Shown piece after piece: positions 9,800 through 18,441 of a stretch of DNA of 64,000 nt. The stretch spans positions 218,504 through 282,503 of the forward strand of contig CAVRGH010000007.1 in the NCBI GenBank assembly GCA_963720675.1, in the 5' to 3' direction. The notes below the pieces were generated by a model. The model was not told the origin of the DNA, searched no databases, and saw only the letters and a program-made list of their open reading frames with translations. Made by a program: the position numbers and the translations under genes. This DNA is from JALHSW01 sp963720675 (GTDB taxonomy: Bacteria; Actinomycetota; Acidimicrobiia; IMCC26256; PALSA-555). Numbering within the stretch: position 1 is the first letter of the stretch; every line of letters starts with the position of its first letter.

Positions 9800-12553
9800 G
9801 TGGTCCAGTTCGCGCTGCTCGGGCTGGGATCCGGGGCGATCTACGCCCTCGCCGGACAGGGGATCGTCCAGATCTACCGCGGCTCGGGAGTGCTGAACTT
9901 CGCCCAGGGTGCGCTCGCGCTGTTCTCCGCGACCCTGTTCATCCGCCTCTCGGACAACTGGGGCTGGGATCTTGCGCCTTCGATGGCGATCGCGATCGCC
10001 GCGAGCGCGGTGATCGGTGCTGCGATCCACCTGCTCGTGATGCGCCCACTGCGAAACGCCTCGCCGCTCGTGCGCATCATCGCGACGATCGGAATCCTGA
10101 CGATCATCCAGCAGGCGGTGCTGCTCATCTTCGGCTCGCAGCTCACGTTCGAGACGTTCGTCTCCTCCTACTACCCCTCCGGTGCGCTGGACCTCGGCAA
10201 CAACCTGACCGTCGGGTACGACCGCGTGGTCCTGCTCGCGATCGCGCTCGCGGTCACCTTCGTCCTCTGGCTCGTGATGCGGTTGACCCTGTTCGGTCTC
10301 ACGACCCAGGCGATCTCGGAGAGCCGGCTCGCGGTTCGCGCGGTCGGACGGTCCCCGGACCGGATCGCGACCGCCAACTGGACGCTCGGTGCGGCCCTGG
10401 CGGGGGCGGCGGGTGTCCTGATCGTGCCCATCTCGGGGCTCGACAACACGGCGCTGATCCTGCTCGTCGTCCCCGCGCTCGCCGCCGCGTTGATCGGAGG
10501 GTTCCGCTCCTACTGGATGACGATGTTCGGGGCCCTCGCGCTCGGGATCGGGCAGAGCCTGCTCACCAAGTACACGACGGAGTGGAACCTCCCGACGGGG
10601 ATCCCGGACGCGCTGCCGTTCCTGGTGATCATCGTCGTGCTGAGCATCCGAGGAAGTGCGATCCCCAGCCGCGATGAACGCCCTGGGCTCCTGCCCCGCG
10701 TCGCCAGGCGGCCTCCGAACCTGGCGCTCGCGGCCGGCGCGCTGGTGCTCGGCGTACTCATCGCCGCGGTCTCGTCGAGCGAGCTCGCGGCGACGATTGC
10801 CACCACGATGCTCGCGGCAACCGTCGCACTCTCGCTCGTCGTCGTCACCGGACTCTCGGGCCAGATCTCGCTCGGCCAGTACGCCCTCGCCGGGGTCGGT
10901 GGGTTCGCGGCCGGTCGATTGAGCGACCTCTACGGCTGGCCGTTCCCGGTCGTCTTCGTCATCGGGGTCGCGGCAGCCATCCTCGCGGGTGTCGCGTTCG
11001 GTCTCCCCGCGCTGCGCACTCGCGGTCCCTCCCTGGCGGTCGCGACGATCGGCCTCGGGTTGGGCGTCGAGAAGCTCGTCTTCACGAGCCGTGACCTCAT
11101 CGGGGGCCTCAACACGACGCCGGTCGGGCATCCGACGCTGCTCGGGTGGGACTTCTCGTTCATCACCCACCCGCAGCGCTACGCGGTCGTCACCGTCGTG
11201 GCCTTCGTCGTCGTCGGGGTCGCGGTCACCAACCTTCGGTCAGGGCGGGTCGGCCGTCGCCTCCTCGCGGTCCGCAGCAACGAACGCGCCGCGGCTGCGC
11301 TGGGGATCTCGGTCGCGGGAGCAAAGCTGTTCGCGTTCGGACTCGGAGCAGGGATCGCCGCAGTCGGCGGAATCCTCATGGCGTTCCGGTACGACGGTGT
11401 CCTCTACAGCCAGTACAACTTCTTCGCGTCGCTCGAGCTCGTCACCGTGTCGCTCATCGGCGGGATCGGCTACGTCTCGGGGGCGCTCATCGGGGCACTC
11501 CAGGTGCCGAGCGGCGTCATCGCGTACCTCACGGAGGGCATCCAGGACTCCGAGCGCCTCCTGGTGCTCACCAGCGGCATCGTGCTGATCTTCGTCTTGA
11601 TCCTGTTCCCTGACGGCATCGCTCACTTCATCGCGGACCGGGTGGACCGCCTCGGTCAGCGGCTGCGTCGGCGTCGAGTCGTGCAGCCCGCGGACCCTTC
11701 GGCACCGACCACCGCCGGACCGGCTGCCGAGCTCACGCCCGCAACGGTGACGCCGATGCGCCTCGAGGTCGAGCAGCTCGTGGTGGCGATCGGCACGACG
11801 CGTGTGGTCGACGGCGTGTCGCTCACCGTGGAACCCGGATGCATCACCGGCCTCCTCGGCGCGAACGGCGCGGGCAAGACGACCCTGATCGACGCCGTGA
11901 CCGGCTTCCACAAGATCGCCGAGGGCCGCATCCTCCTCGACGGCAAGGACCTCGGAACGGCAGCGGCGCGCTCGCGCGCCATCGCGGGAATGGGCCGTTG
12001 CTTCCAGTCCGTCGAGCTCTTCGAGGACATGACCGTGCGCGAGCACCTCCAGGTCGCAGCCGAGCGCGTCCCGACGGCGGAATGGGTGACTGCACTCGTC
12101 CGGCGTGAGCGCTCCGGCCTGGATCCCGCGACCGCGGCCCTGGCCGGTCTCCTCGAGCTCGACACGCTGCTCGACCGCTACCCCCGCGAGCTCCCGCACG
12201 GACGCCGACGCCTGGTCGGCGTCGCGCGAGCCCTCGCGGCCCGGCCATCGGTGCTGCTCCTCGACGAACCCGCGGCCGGACTCGACACCACCGAGACCCA
12301 CGAGCTCGGGATCCTGCTCCAGCGCGTCGCGCGCGAGTGGGGCATCGGCGTGCTACTCGTGGAGCACGACGTGCGACTCGTCACCGCAGTGAGCGACACG
12401 ATCGTCGCGATCGACTTTGGTCGGCTCATCTTCTCGGGTACGCCGCGCGATGCCCTTGCCGACCCCGCCGTACGGGCGGCGTATCTCGGAACGCATGACC
12501 CGGGTGCCGACGGTCCCGTCGGCGCGACCGCGCGCACCGAGGGTACGCAGTGA
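9800..12553 (+). CDS. Fused LivH-LivM-LivG: two permeases and an ATPase in one polypeptide
   Basis: One 917-residue frame contains three normally separate Liv-transporter subunits. Residues 1-290 are a LivH-type permease (VLNFAQGALALF near the start). Residues about 305-620 are a LivM-type permease (GLSGQISLGQYAL, and EAA-like GRVGRRLLAVRSNERAAAALG). A Pro/Ala/Thr-rich linker covers about 625-652, then comes a LivG-type ATPase. The ATPase has Walker A GANGAGKTT near 687, signature LPHGRRRLVGVARAL near 797 and Walker B VLLLDEP near 818. The LSYGQ-like signature is replaced by LPHGR. GTG at 9800 follows the binding-protein gene by 28 bases. The last bases overlap livF. It would import the ligand of the binding protein. 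Confidence 0.9.
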   Translation: MVQFALLGLGSGAIYALAGQGIVQIYRGSGVLNFAQGALALFSATLFIRLSDNWGWDLAPSMAIAIAASAVIGAAIHLLVMRPLRNASPLVRIIATIGILTIIQQAVLLIFGSQLTFETFVSSYYPSGALDLGNNLTVGYDRVVLLAIALAVTFVLWLVMRLTLFGLTTQAISESRLAVRAVGRSPDRIATANWTLGAALAGAAGVLIVPISGLDNTALILLVVPALAAALIGGFRSYWMTMFGALALGIGQSLLTKYTTEWNLPTGIPDALPFLVIIVVLSIRGSAIPSRDERPGLLPRVARRPPNLALAAGALVLGVLIAAVSSSELAATIATTMLAATVALSLVVVTGLSGQISLGQYALAGVGGFAAGRLSDLYGWPFPVVFVIGVAAAILAGVAFGLPALRTRGPSLAVATIGLGLGVEKLVFTSRDLIGGLNTTPVGHPTLLGWDFSFITHPQRYAVVTVVAFVVVGVAVTNLRSGRVGRRLLAVRSNERAAAALGISVAGAKLFAFGLGAGIAAVGGILMAFRYDGVLYSQYNFFASLELVTVSLIGGIGYVSGALIGALQVPSGVIAYLTEGIQDSERLLVLTSGIVLIFVLILFPDGIAHFIADRVDRLGQRLRRRRVVQPADPSAPTTAGPAAELTPATVTPMRLEVEQLVVAIGTTRVVDGVSLTVEPGCITGLLGANGAGKTTLIDAVTGFHKIAEGRILLDGKDLGTAAARSRAIAGMGRCFQSVELFEDMTVREHLQVAAERVPTAEWVTALVRRERSGLDPATAALAGLLELDTLLDRYPRELPHGRRRLVGVARALAARPSVLLLDEPAAGLDTTETHELGILLQRVAREWGIGVLLVEHDVRLVTAVSDTIVAIDFGRLIFSGTPRDALADPAVRAAYLGTHDPGADGPVGATARTEGTQ

Positions 12554-13239
12554 GCTCGCCGATGTTGGTCGCCCGTGGGCTCTGCGCCGGATACGACGGC
12601 GTCCCGGTCGTGCACGACGTCGACCTGGACGTCGCGGCCGGCGAGGTCGTCGTCCTCCTCGGGCCCAACGGAGCCGGAAAGACCACGACACTGCTCGCGA
12701 TCGCCGGTGAGGTCCCGATCGGCGCAGGCACCATCGAGCTCTTCGGGCGCCCGGCCCGGGGACGTCTCGACCGGCGCGTGCGCGACGGACTCGGTTTCGT
12801 GCCCGAGGAGCGCGGGATCTTCCGCCGGCTCTCGGTCCGAGAGAACCTCAGGTTCGGGCGCGGCTCCTCCGGCACCGGGTTCGAGCTCGCTCCCGAGCTA
12901 CGGGCGATCCGTCAGCGCCGCGCCGGCCTGCTCTCGGGCGGCGAGCAGCAGATCCTCGCGCTCGCCCGAGCGATCGCCGCCCGCCCGACGGTCCTGCTCG
13001 CCGACGAGCTCTCGCTCGGGCTCGCACCGGTCGTGGTCGAGCGGATGCTCACCGCCGTCCGCCGCGCCGCCGACGAAGGCGCGGCGGTGCTGCTCGTTGA
13101 GCAACACGCACGCCAGGCCCTTGCGTTCGCGGACCGCGGCTACGTGCTGCGCCGCGGCGCGATCGAGGTCGCCGGCACTGCACACGATCTGTTGGGGCGC
13201 ATCGACGAAGTCGAAGGCGCGTATCTGGGGAGCACATGA
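12550..13239 (+). CDS. ABC transporter ATPase, LivF type
   Basis: This 229-residue ATPase is the second nucleotide-binding subunit of the Liv-type importer. Walker A is GPNGAGKTTT, the signature is LLSGGEQQILALARAI, and Walker B is the slightly degenerate VLLADELS. The segment LGFVPEERGIFRRLSVRENL is diagnostic of LivF. The GTG start overlaps the fused permease-ATPase gene by 4 bases, implying coupled translation. It would pair with the LivG domain at the C terminus of that protein to form an ATPase heterodimer. Confidence 0.93.
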   Translation: MSSPMLVARGLCAGYDGVPVVHDVDLDVAAGEVVVLLGPNGAGKTTTLLAIAGEVPIGAGTIELFGRPARGRLDRRVRDGLGFVPEERGIFRRLSVRENLRFGRGSSGTGFELAPELRAIRQRRAGLLSGGEQQILALARAIAARPTVLLADELSLGLAPVVVERMLTAVRRAADEGAAVLLVEQHARQALAFADRGYVLRRGAIEVAGTAHDLLGRIDEVEGAYLGST

Positions 13240-14153
13240 TGGCGACAGCACAGCCGGCCGACGAGCGTTCGTACCGAGCCGACTTCGGACCGGACATCAC
13301 CGAACAGCTCGCCCGCGACGAGTGGTTCCTCACCGAGACGATCTGCGCACCGACGTCCAGCGAGGACAGCGATCTCCCCGACCCGCCCGAGCACGCGACC
13401 TGGGACGGGGAACGCCTCGTGCTCGCCCTCGGCCCCGACTCGACCAAGGACGACACGTACAGCACCGTCGAGGTGTCGTCGACCCGCCGCTTCAACCAGC
13501 GAATCCTCGATCAGATGCTCGTGGACGGGTCACCGCGCGTCGTGATCCCGGGTCGCCAGGCGGTCTTCCGCGACGTCGTGTTCTCGCCCGAGTTCGCAGA
13601 CGACCGGGCCGCCTCGGAGACGGTCACCACGGGCGTCACGTTCCAGTCCTGGCGCAACATCGAAGAGGGCGGGATCGACGTTGCCGAGCGACCGGAGTTC
13701 ATGATCGTCTCGCTCGCGTACATCGGCGGCAAGGGCATCATGCCGTCGCTCGCGAGCCGGTCCCGGTCGAAGCGGCGGTTCTTCGCGTCCGTCCTCGACT
13801 TCAAGGTCGGCCTGATGTGGTTCAAGCAGCTCCCCGAGTTCGACCCCACGGTGCCGCATGACCTGGCGCTGCGATGGGAGCTCGATCGTGATGTGTCCTT
13901 CGCCGTCGACGGGAAGGAGATCGCCCACTACGAGGACGGGAAGGTCACCACCTGGCCGCTCAAGCTCGTGGACAAGCGGTTCCGCCGCGGCGTCGACCTC
14001 CTCGGGCACCGCCACCTCTCCGTCGACCCCTGCCACATCGACATGTGGTTGAACTCCTCAAAGATGACCAGTCGTCCCGTGGTGCCGAACGGCGAGCGCT
14101 TCACGCACGATCTCTGGGCCGCGGTGGGAGGCATCGGGATCGAACCTCTCTGA
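13236..14153 (+). CDS. Protein of unknown function, last gene of the Liv-type operon
   Basis: I do not recognise this 305-residue protein. It has no signal peptide and no membrane segment. It is rich in alternating beta-type stretches and aromatic residues (TWDGERLVLALGPDS, TWPLKLVDKRF), which suggests a beta-sandwich or lipocalin-like fold, though that is inference. Its ATG overlaps the livF stop by 4 bases, so it is co-translated with the importer. It probably acts on or binds the imported compound in the cytoplasm, because operon-coupled soluble proteins usually serve the same pathway. Confidence 0.75.
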   Translation: MMATAQPADERSYRADFGPDITEQLARDEWFLTETICAPTSSEDSDLPDPPEHATWDGERLVLALGPDSTKDDTYSTVEVSSTRRFNQRILDQMLVDGSPRVVIPGRQAVFRDVVFSPEFADDRAASETVTTGVTFQSWRNIEEGGIDVAERPEFMIVSLAYIGGKGIMPSLASRSRSKRRFFASVLDFKVGLMWFKQLPEFDPTVPHDLALRWELDRDVSFAVDGKEIAHYEDGKVTTWPLKLVDKRFRRGVDLLGHRHLSVDPCHIDMWLNSSKMTSRPVVPNGERFTHDLWAAVGGIGIEPL

Positions 14154-14174
14154 TCCGACAGCTGCTTCCGACGT

Positions 14175-14186
14175 TACGCTCGACCC
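14175..14186 (+). promoter_or_regulatory. Leaderless -10 element
   Basis: TACGCT (14175-14180) lies 6 bases before the ATG at 14187. A transcript starting the usual distance downstream would begin at the start codon. No ribosome site is seen. The same spacing recurs before several other genes of this window. Confidence 0.5.
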
Positions 14187-14717
14187 ATGGCCCTTCGTGC
14201 GTACCTCGCCGGCCCGGACGTCTTCCTGGCCGACGCGCTCGACGTCGGCGCGGCCAAGAAGCGCTTCTGCGCCGAGCTCGGGCTCGAAGGTGTGTATCCA
14301 CTTGACGCAGAGCTGGGTGACATCGTCGAGTTGGAGCCCGCCGAGCAGGCGCAGGCAGTCTTTCGAGCCTGCATCGGGCACATGGACTCGTGCGATCTGA
14401 TGCTCGCGAACATGACACCGTTCCGCGGGCCGAGCATGGACGTGGGCACCGCGGTCGAGATCGGGTACGTCCACGCCCTCGGAAAACCGGTGTTCGGCTA
14501 CACGGGCGTCACTGCGGACTACGCGGATCGGGTCGAGGCCGACGGCATGTTCGTCGAGCCGTTCGGACTCGTCGACAACCTGATGGTGGAAGGTCCGGTG
14601 CGCGCGTCGAGCGCGCGAGTGGTTCGTCTCGAAGCACGTCCGGATCGTGTCGTGGTTGCCATGGAGGCATTCGAAGCCTGTGTGCGGCACGCGGTCGACA
14701 CTCTGGCGCAGCGCTAG
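14187..14717 (+). CDS. Nucleoside 2-deoxyribosyltransferase family protein
   Basis: The 176-residue protein matches the nucleoside 2-deoxyribosyltransferase fold. It opens with RAYLAGPDVF, a nucleotide-binding start typical of the family. It also contains NMTPFRGPSMDVGTAVEIGY, in which the conserved Asp and the downstream Glu of the GTAVEIG segment are the usual catalytic and substrate-orienting residues. Enzymes of this family cleave or exchange N-glycosidic bonds of deoxynucleosides. Others in the superfamily hydrolyse 5-phosphate nucleotides. It stands alone with an apparently leaderless promoter, and its exact substrate is uncertain. Confidence 0.85.
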   Translation: MALRAYLAGPDVFLADALDVGAAKKRFCAELGLEGVYPLDAELGDIVELEPAEQAQAVFRACIGHMDSCDLMLANMTPFRGPSMDVGTAVEIGYVHALGKPVFGYTGVTADYADRVEADGMFVEPFGLVDNLMVEGPVRASSARVVRLEARPDRVVVAMEAFEACVRHAVDTLAQR

Positions 14718-14784
14718 CCCGCATGAGCTCGCCGGTCGCACCTGGATTCCATCACTTTTCGTCAGCGGGCAGGGGGAATTAAAA

Positions 14785-15504
14785 GTGGACGTTCGGCGGA
14801 CCGGTCGGATCTTCGGATGGCTCTTCATCGCCACCTTCGTCACGAGCATCCCGGCGCGGTTGCTGTTCGTCGATGGGCTGGGCGCGAGCTGGGATGACAT
14901 CCACTTCGTTCCGGGCGCGGGCTCGGCAACGACCCTGAAGGTCGGTGCGCTCCTCGAGTTCGCGTTGATCGCCGCCAACATCGCGACGGCGGTCGTGATC
15001 TACCCACTCGTGCGACGACAGAGCGAAACGGTCTCCCTCGGGTACGTCACTGCTCGGATCATGGAATCCACGTTCATCGCAATCGGCCTCATGAGCATCA
15101 TCTCGGTCGTGAACGTGATGGACGCGCTACCCCACGTCACCGGCGCCCCAGCCACAGCACTCATCGCCGAAGGCCGCTCGCTCGTGCACACCTACGAATG
15201 GGCCTTCATGTTCGGACCTGGGCTCGTCGTCGGGATCGGCAACGGACTGATGCTCGGCTACCTGATGTACCGCTCGGGCCTCGTGCCTCGCGGCATGGCG
15301 ATGTTGGGGCTCATCGGCGGACCCTTGCTGATCCTCTCCTTCGTGCTCCAGCTCTTCGACGTCTACGGCAACGGATCGGGTCCAGCGTCCCTGCTGGCGC
15401 TCCCAGAGATCGCGTGGGAGGCGTCGCTCGGCATCTACTGCGCGTGGAAGGGCTTCCGAACCTCGAGTCCACTCGCCCGGCCGGAACCGGCAACTGCTGG
15501 TTGA
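14785..15504 (+). CDS. DUF4386 family membrane protein
   Basis: This is a 239-residue integral membrane protein with about six hydrophobic segments. It starts with TGRIFGWLFIATFVTSIPAR and shows the DUF4386 pattern of a first helix followed by a long loop and evenly spaced helices. The GTG start at 14785 is chosen because AGGGGGAA lies 6 bases upstream. The function of the family is not established. It is a single gene, with no close partner, between the deoxyribosyltransferase-like gene and the ArsR fusion. Confidence 0.8.
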   Translation: MDVRRTGRIFGWLFIATFVTSIPARLLFVDGLGASWDDIHFVPGAGSATTLKVGALLEFALIAANIATAVVIYPLVRRQSETVSLGYVTARIMESTFIAIGLMSIISVVNVMDALPHVTGAPATALIAEGRSLVHTYEWAFMFGPGLVVGIGNGLMLGYLMYRSGLVPRGMAMLGLIGGPLLILSFVLQLFDVYGNGSGPASLLALPEIAWEASLGIYCAWKGFRTSSPLARPEPATAG

Positions 15505-15624
15505 CCGCCCGCGGCTCCGCTGACGGGCGAGTGCACGACTCGACGGAATCGCCGGCATCGGTACCCAGCTCGGGGGCTTCTGCGTTGGCGGCGGCCTTGG
15601 CCCGTCTGCTCTGCCGTTCAGCGC

Positions 15625-15653
15625 TTGACAATATATAGCCAATCCGTTAAATA
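15625..15653 (+). promoter_or_regulatory. Promoter of the ArsR-AHSA1 fusion gene
   Basis: TTGACA (15625-15630), a 17-base spacer and TAAATA (15648-15653) form a near-consensus housekeeping promoter 40 bases upstream of the start codon. The spacer and the -10 region are unusually A+T rich for this genome, as expected for an ArsR-autoregulated promoter. I see no perfect palindrome here. Confidence 0.65.
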
Positions 15654-15693
15654 ACCATCTTGTGAACTATCGACGGAGAGCGCGGCGCTCCCG

Positions 15694-16539
15694 ATGACCG
15701 TGACCGCCTCCGAGGCCTTCGACACCGTCTTCTCGGCACTGTCGGATCCGACGCGGCGAGCCATCGTGCGTCGACTCGCCGACGGCGAGGCCACGGTGCT
15801 CGAGCTCGCCGAGCCGTTCCCGATCAGCCTTCCCGCGATTTCGCGTCACCTGAAGGTGCTCGAACAGGCAGGGCTCATCAGTCGTGGCCGCGATGGTCAG
15901 CGGCGGCCATGCCGGCTGCGACCCGAGCCGCTGATGGAGATCGCGGCGTGGGCCACGCACACACAGGCTGCGTGGGAACAACGGTTCGACCGCCTCGATG
16001 GCCACCTTCGACGCACCCGCAGCCAGACCCCGACCCGATCCGGAGGAGACATGAACCGCACCCCGACGACCACCGATCCGACCACGTGGGCACTCGACCG
16101 CGAGATCGTCCTCGTCCGCGTCTTCGATGCCCCACGAGAATCGGTGTTCGCTGCATGGACCGAGCCGGACGCTTTCTGCGAATGGTTCGGCCCCGACGGC
16201 TTCACCTGCACCGTTCGAGAGATGGATGTTCGTCCAGGCGGTCGCGCTCGCTTCGACATGGTCTCTGCTGATGGCACGCTGTTCACGAACCGCTTCGACT
16301 ACCTCGAGATCGTCCCGAGTGAGCGACTCGTCATGGACCACGGATCCGACGTCGACGATGACCCAGCACGCTTTCGCGTCACGCTGACCTTCGATGCCCA
16401 GGACGACGGGAAGACGGTGCTCACCCTCCGGCAGCTCCACCCGACCGCCGAGCGACGAGCTGTCGTTCTCGGCTTCGGCGCCGTCGAGCTCGGTCTTCAG
16501 ACGATGCAGAAGCTCGCCCGCCACCTCGGCGTCTCCTGA
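15694..16539 (+). CDS. ArsR-family regulator fused to an AHSA1/SRPBCC domain
   Basis: One 281-residue frame joins two proteins normally encoded as neighbours. Residues 1-110 are an ArsR winged helix (ALSDPTRRAIVRRLADGE, then ISLPAISRHLKVLEQAGLI) without metal-binding cysteines. Residues about 118-281 are an AHSA1-type START-like fold (VLVRVFDAPRESVFAAWTEP, CEWFGPDGF, DVRPGGRARFDM). Such pairs are common in actinobacteria, with the ArsR protein controlling the ligand-binding partner. Here no stop codon separates them. An internal GGAGGAG with ATG at 16051 could still give a free second protein of about 162 residues. The ligand is unknown. Confidence 0.88.
   Translation: MTVTASEAFDTVFSALSDPTRRAIVRRLADGEATVLELAEPFPISLPAISRHLKVLEQAGLISRGRDGQRRPCRLRPEPLMEIAAWATHTQAAWEQRFDRLDGHLRRTRSQTPTRSGGDMNRTPTTTDPTTWALDREIVLVRVFDAPRESVFAAWTEPDAFCEWFGPDGFTCTVREMDVRPGGRARFDMVSADGTLFTNRFDYLEIVPSERLVMDHGSDVDDDPARFRVTLTFDAQDDGKTVLTLRQLHPTAERRAVVLGFGAVELGLQTMQKLARHLGVS
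16042..16053 (+). promoter_or_regulatory. Internal ribosome-binding site and ATG within the fusion gene
   Basis: GGAGGAG at 16042-16048 stands 2 bases before an in-frame ATG at 16051, exactly where the AHSA1 domain would start as a separate gene. It is either a working internal start or the relic of an ancestral two-gene arrangement. The spacing of 2 bases is short, so efficiency is uncertain. Confidence 0.5.
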
Positions 16540-16549
16540 TACGCGCCCG

Positions 16550-17239
16550 TCACTCCTCGCCGTCACCGGGGGTGACGACCCCCGACTCGTAGGCGATCAC
16601 CACGAGCTGGGCACGATCTCGGGCGTGCAGCTTCGAGAGCAGGCGGCTCACATGAGTCTTGGCCGTTGCGTGCGACATGAAGAGCTCATCGGCAATCTCC
16701 GCGTTCGACCGTCCTCGGGCCACCCGTCCGAGGACCTCGGTCTCGCGCTCGGTCAGCGTGCCCATGCCGGGATGAGGCTCCGACGGGACATGCGATGGTC
16801 GTTGCACGAAGTCCGCGACGAGCCGCGTCGTGATCCGCGGCGACAGCAACGCATCACCCCCCGCCACGACACGAATCGCGGCGAGGAGGTCGTCGGGCAG
16901 CGTGTCCTTCAGCAGGAACCCGCTCGCGCCGGACCGCAGAGCCTCGAAGACGTACTCGTCGAGGTCGAAGGTGGTGAGGATCAGCACCCGCGTCTCGGGA
17001 GTCGCCGCGCTGTCTCCCCCTCGACCGGCGACGATGGCGCGGGTGGCTTCGAGCCCATCCATCGTCGGCATGCGGATGTCCATGAGCATCACGTCGGGTC
17101 GCTCCCGTCGGACCATCTCGAGCGCCTCGGCGCCGTCGGCGGCCTCACCGACGACCTCGATGTCGTCGGCGGCGCGCAGCAACATGCTGAAGCCACCACG
17201 CACGAGCGCCTGATCGTCGGCGATCCCGACACGGATCAC
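16550..17239 (-). CDS. Two-component response regulator, NarL/LuxR type
   Basis: The 229-residue protein has a receiver domain with the phosphorylation site Asp54 (MLMDIRMP) and the conserved Lys111. Its DNA-binding LuxR/GerE domain spans about residues 158-222 (LTERETEVLGRVARGRSNAEIA). The GTG start overlaps the histidine kinase stop by 4 bases (GTGA). It is the cognate regulator of that kinase, and the divergent ABC/FtsX exporter is the most likely target. Confidence 0.94.
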   Translation of the reverse strand: MIRVGIADDQALVRGGFSMLLRAADDIEVVGEAADGAEALEMVRRERPDVMLMDIRMPTMDGLEATRAIVAGRGGDSAATPETRVLILTTFDLDEYVFEALRSGASGFLLKDTLPDDLLAAIRVVAGGDALLSPRITTRLVADFVQRPSHVPSEPHPGMGTLTERETEVLGRVARGRSNAEIADELFMSHATAKTHVSRLLSKLHARDRAQLVVIAYESGVVTPGDGEE

Positions 17240-18441
17240 GGGCGCCCCTCCTCGGCGACCGTGTCGTACGGCAGCTCGGCGGCGATGCGGAAGCCGCCCC
17301 CGGCGACGGGGCCGGCATCGAGCGTGCCCCCGAAGACCGCGACCCGCTCGCGCATCCCGACGAGACCGTGGCCGGTACCGTCCGAGCGGGCGTTCACCCC
17401 CCGCCCGTCGTCGCGGACCTCGATCCGCAGGCGATCGGTGCCGCAGCCGACCTGCACGGTCGCGGTCGCGGGACCGGCGTGCTTCAGCACGTTCGTGAGC
17501 GCCTCCTGCACCAGGCGGTAGCCGGTGAAGGCGATGGCTGGAGGCACCGAGTCGAGGTCGCCCTCCACGTCGGTCACGACGGGCACTCCTGCCGCGACGA
17601 CGTCGCCCACGAGATCGGCGAGGTCGTTCAGACCCCGTACCGGCGCGTAGGTGGCGCCCTCGCCCTCCTCCCGCAACACCCCGAGGAGACGCCGGAGCTC
17701 GCCGAGCGACGCCCGGCTCGTCGACGAGATGTTCTCGAGCGCCTGCTTCGCCGCTTCGGGGTCCTGGTCGATGACGTGCCGACCCGCCCCGGCCTGTACG
17801 GCGATGACGCTCATCGAGTGCGCGACGACGTCGTGCAGCTCTTGTGCGATGTGCAGGCGCTCGTCCGCAACGGCACGACGTGCCTCTTCCTCCTGCTCGC
17901 GCTCGAGGGCCTCGGTGCGCTGTTCGAGTGCCTCCAGGCGCAATCGCCGGGCCTGGACGGTCGAGCCGAAGAGCACCGCGGCTCCGAACAGCGCGCCGCT
18001 GGTGAGCACGTTGTCGGCCTCGAAGCCGGGGGCATCGGAGGGAAGCAGGGCGAGGAGGCCGGCGATGACGATGACGAACGCGCTGACGGCCGTACGGGCG
18101 GAGCGGTGGGCGCCGACCGCGTACATGCCGACAAGGACGAAGATCGGGAGGAGTCCTTCGTTGTACCCGAGGCCGACGTAGAGCACGAGGGCGACATATG
18201 TCGTGACGAAGACCCCGAACGGGTAGCGGCTGCGCACGACGTACGGGACGGTCGCGGCCAGCAGCAGGACGACGGCCAACCCGTCCCGGGCGGTGTAGGT
18301 CTGGCCCTCGACGGCCGTCGGGCCCGACGTCGTCGCGAACCCCAGGACCACCATCGTGGCGGCGAGCACGCCGTCGAGGACCCAGGGCGACAGGCCCTGG
18401 GCCCGGGCCCAGGTGCGCTTCGCGGTGCCGACGATCTCCAC
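17236..18441 (-). CDS. Sensor histidine kinase, HisKA_3 (NarX/DesK-like) type
   Basis: The 401-residue kinase has about five or six N-terminal membrane segments (for example VLDGVLAATMVVLGF) and then a coiled stretch rich in Glu and Arg. The phosphoacceptor box ELHDVVAHSMSVIAVQAG has its His as the fourth-from-last conserved position of the HisKA_3 family. The ATPase domain has VQEALTNVLKHA and GHGLVGMRERV. No extracellular sensor domain is present, so it likely senses through its membrane helices, like intramembrane kinases that detect cell-envelope stress. GTG at 18441 is preferred. An ATG at 18477 would add 12 residues, and neither has a strong ribosome site. Confidence 0.9.
   Translation of the reverse strand: MEIVGTAKRTWARAQGLSPWVLDGVLAATMVVLGFATTSGPTAVEGQTYTARDGLAVVLLLAATVPYVVRSRYPFGVFVTTYVALVLYVGLGYNEGLLPIFVLVGMYAVGAHRSARTAVSAFVIVIAGLLALLPSDAPGFEADNVLTSGALFGAAVLFGSTVQARRLRLEALEQRTEALEREQEEEARRAVADERLHIAQELHDVVAHSMSVIAVQAGAGRHVIDQDPEAAKQALENISSTSRASLGELRRLLGVLREEGEGATYAPVRGLNDLADLVGDVVAAGVPVVTDVEGDLDSVPPAIAFTGYRLVQEALTNVLKHAGPATATVQVGCGTDRLRIEVRDDGRGVNARSDGTGHGLVGMRERVAVFGGTLDAGPVAGGGFRIAAELPYDTVAEEGRP

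Noticed and set aside
9707..11170. Long minus-strand frame opposite the fused permease
   Set aside because: The composition is Arg/Asp/Glu-rich without motifs, and the plus strand encodes membrane helices in this stretch.
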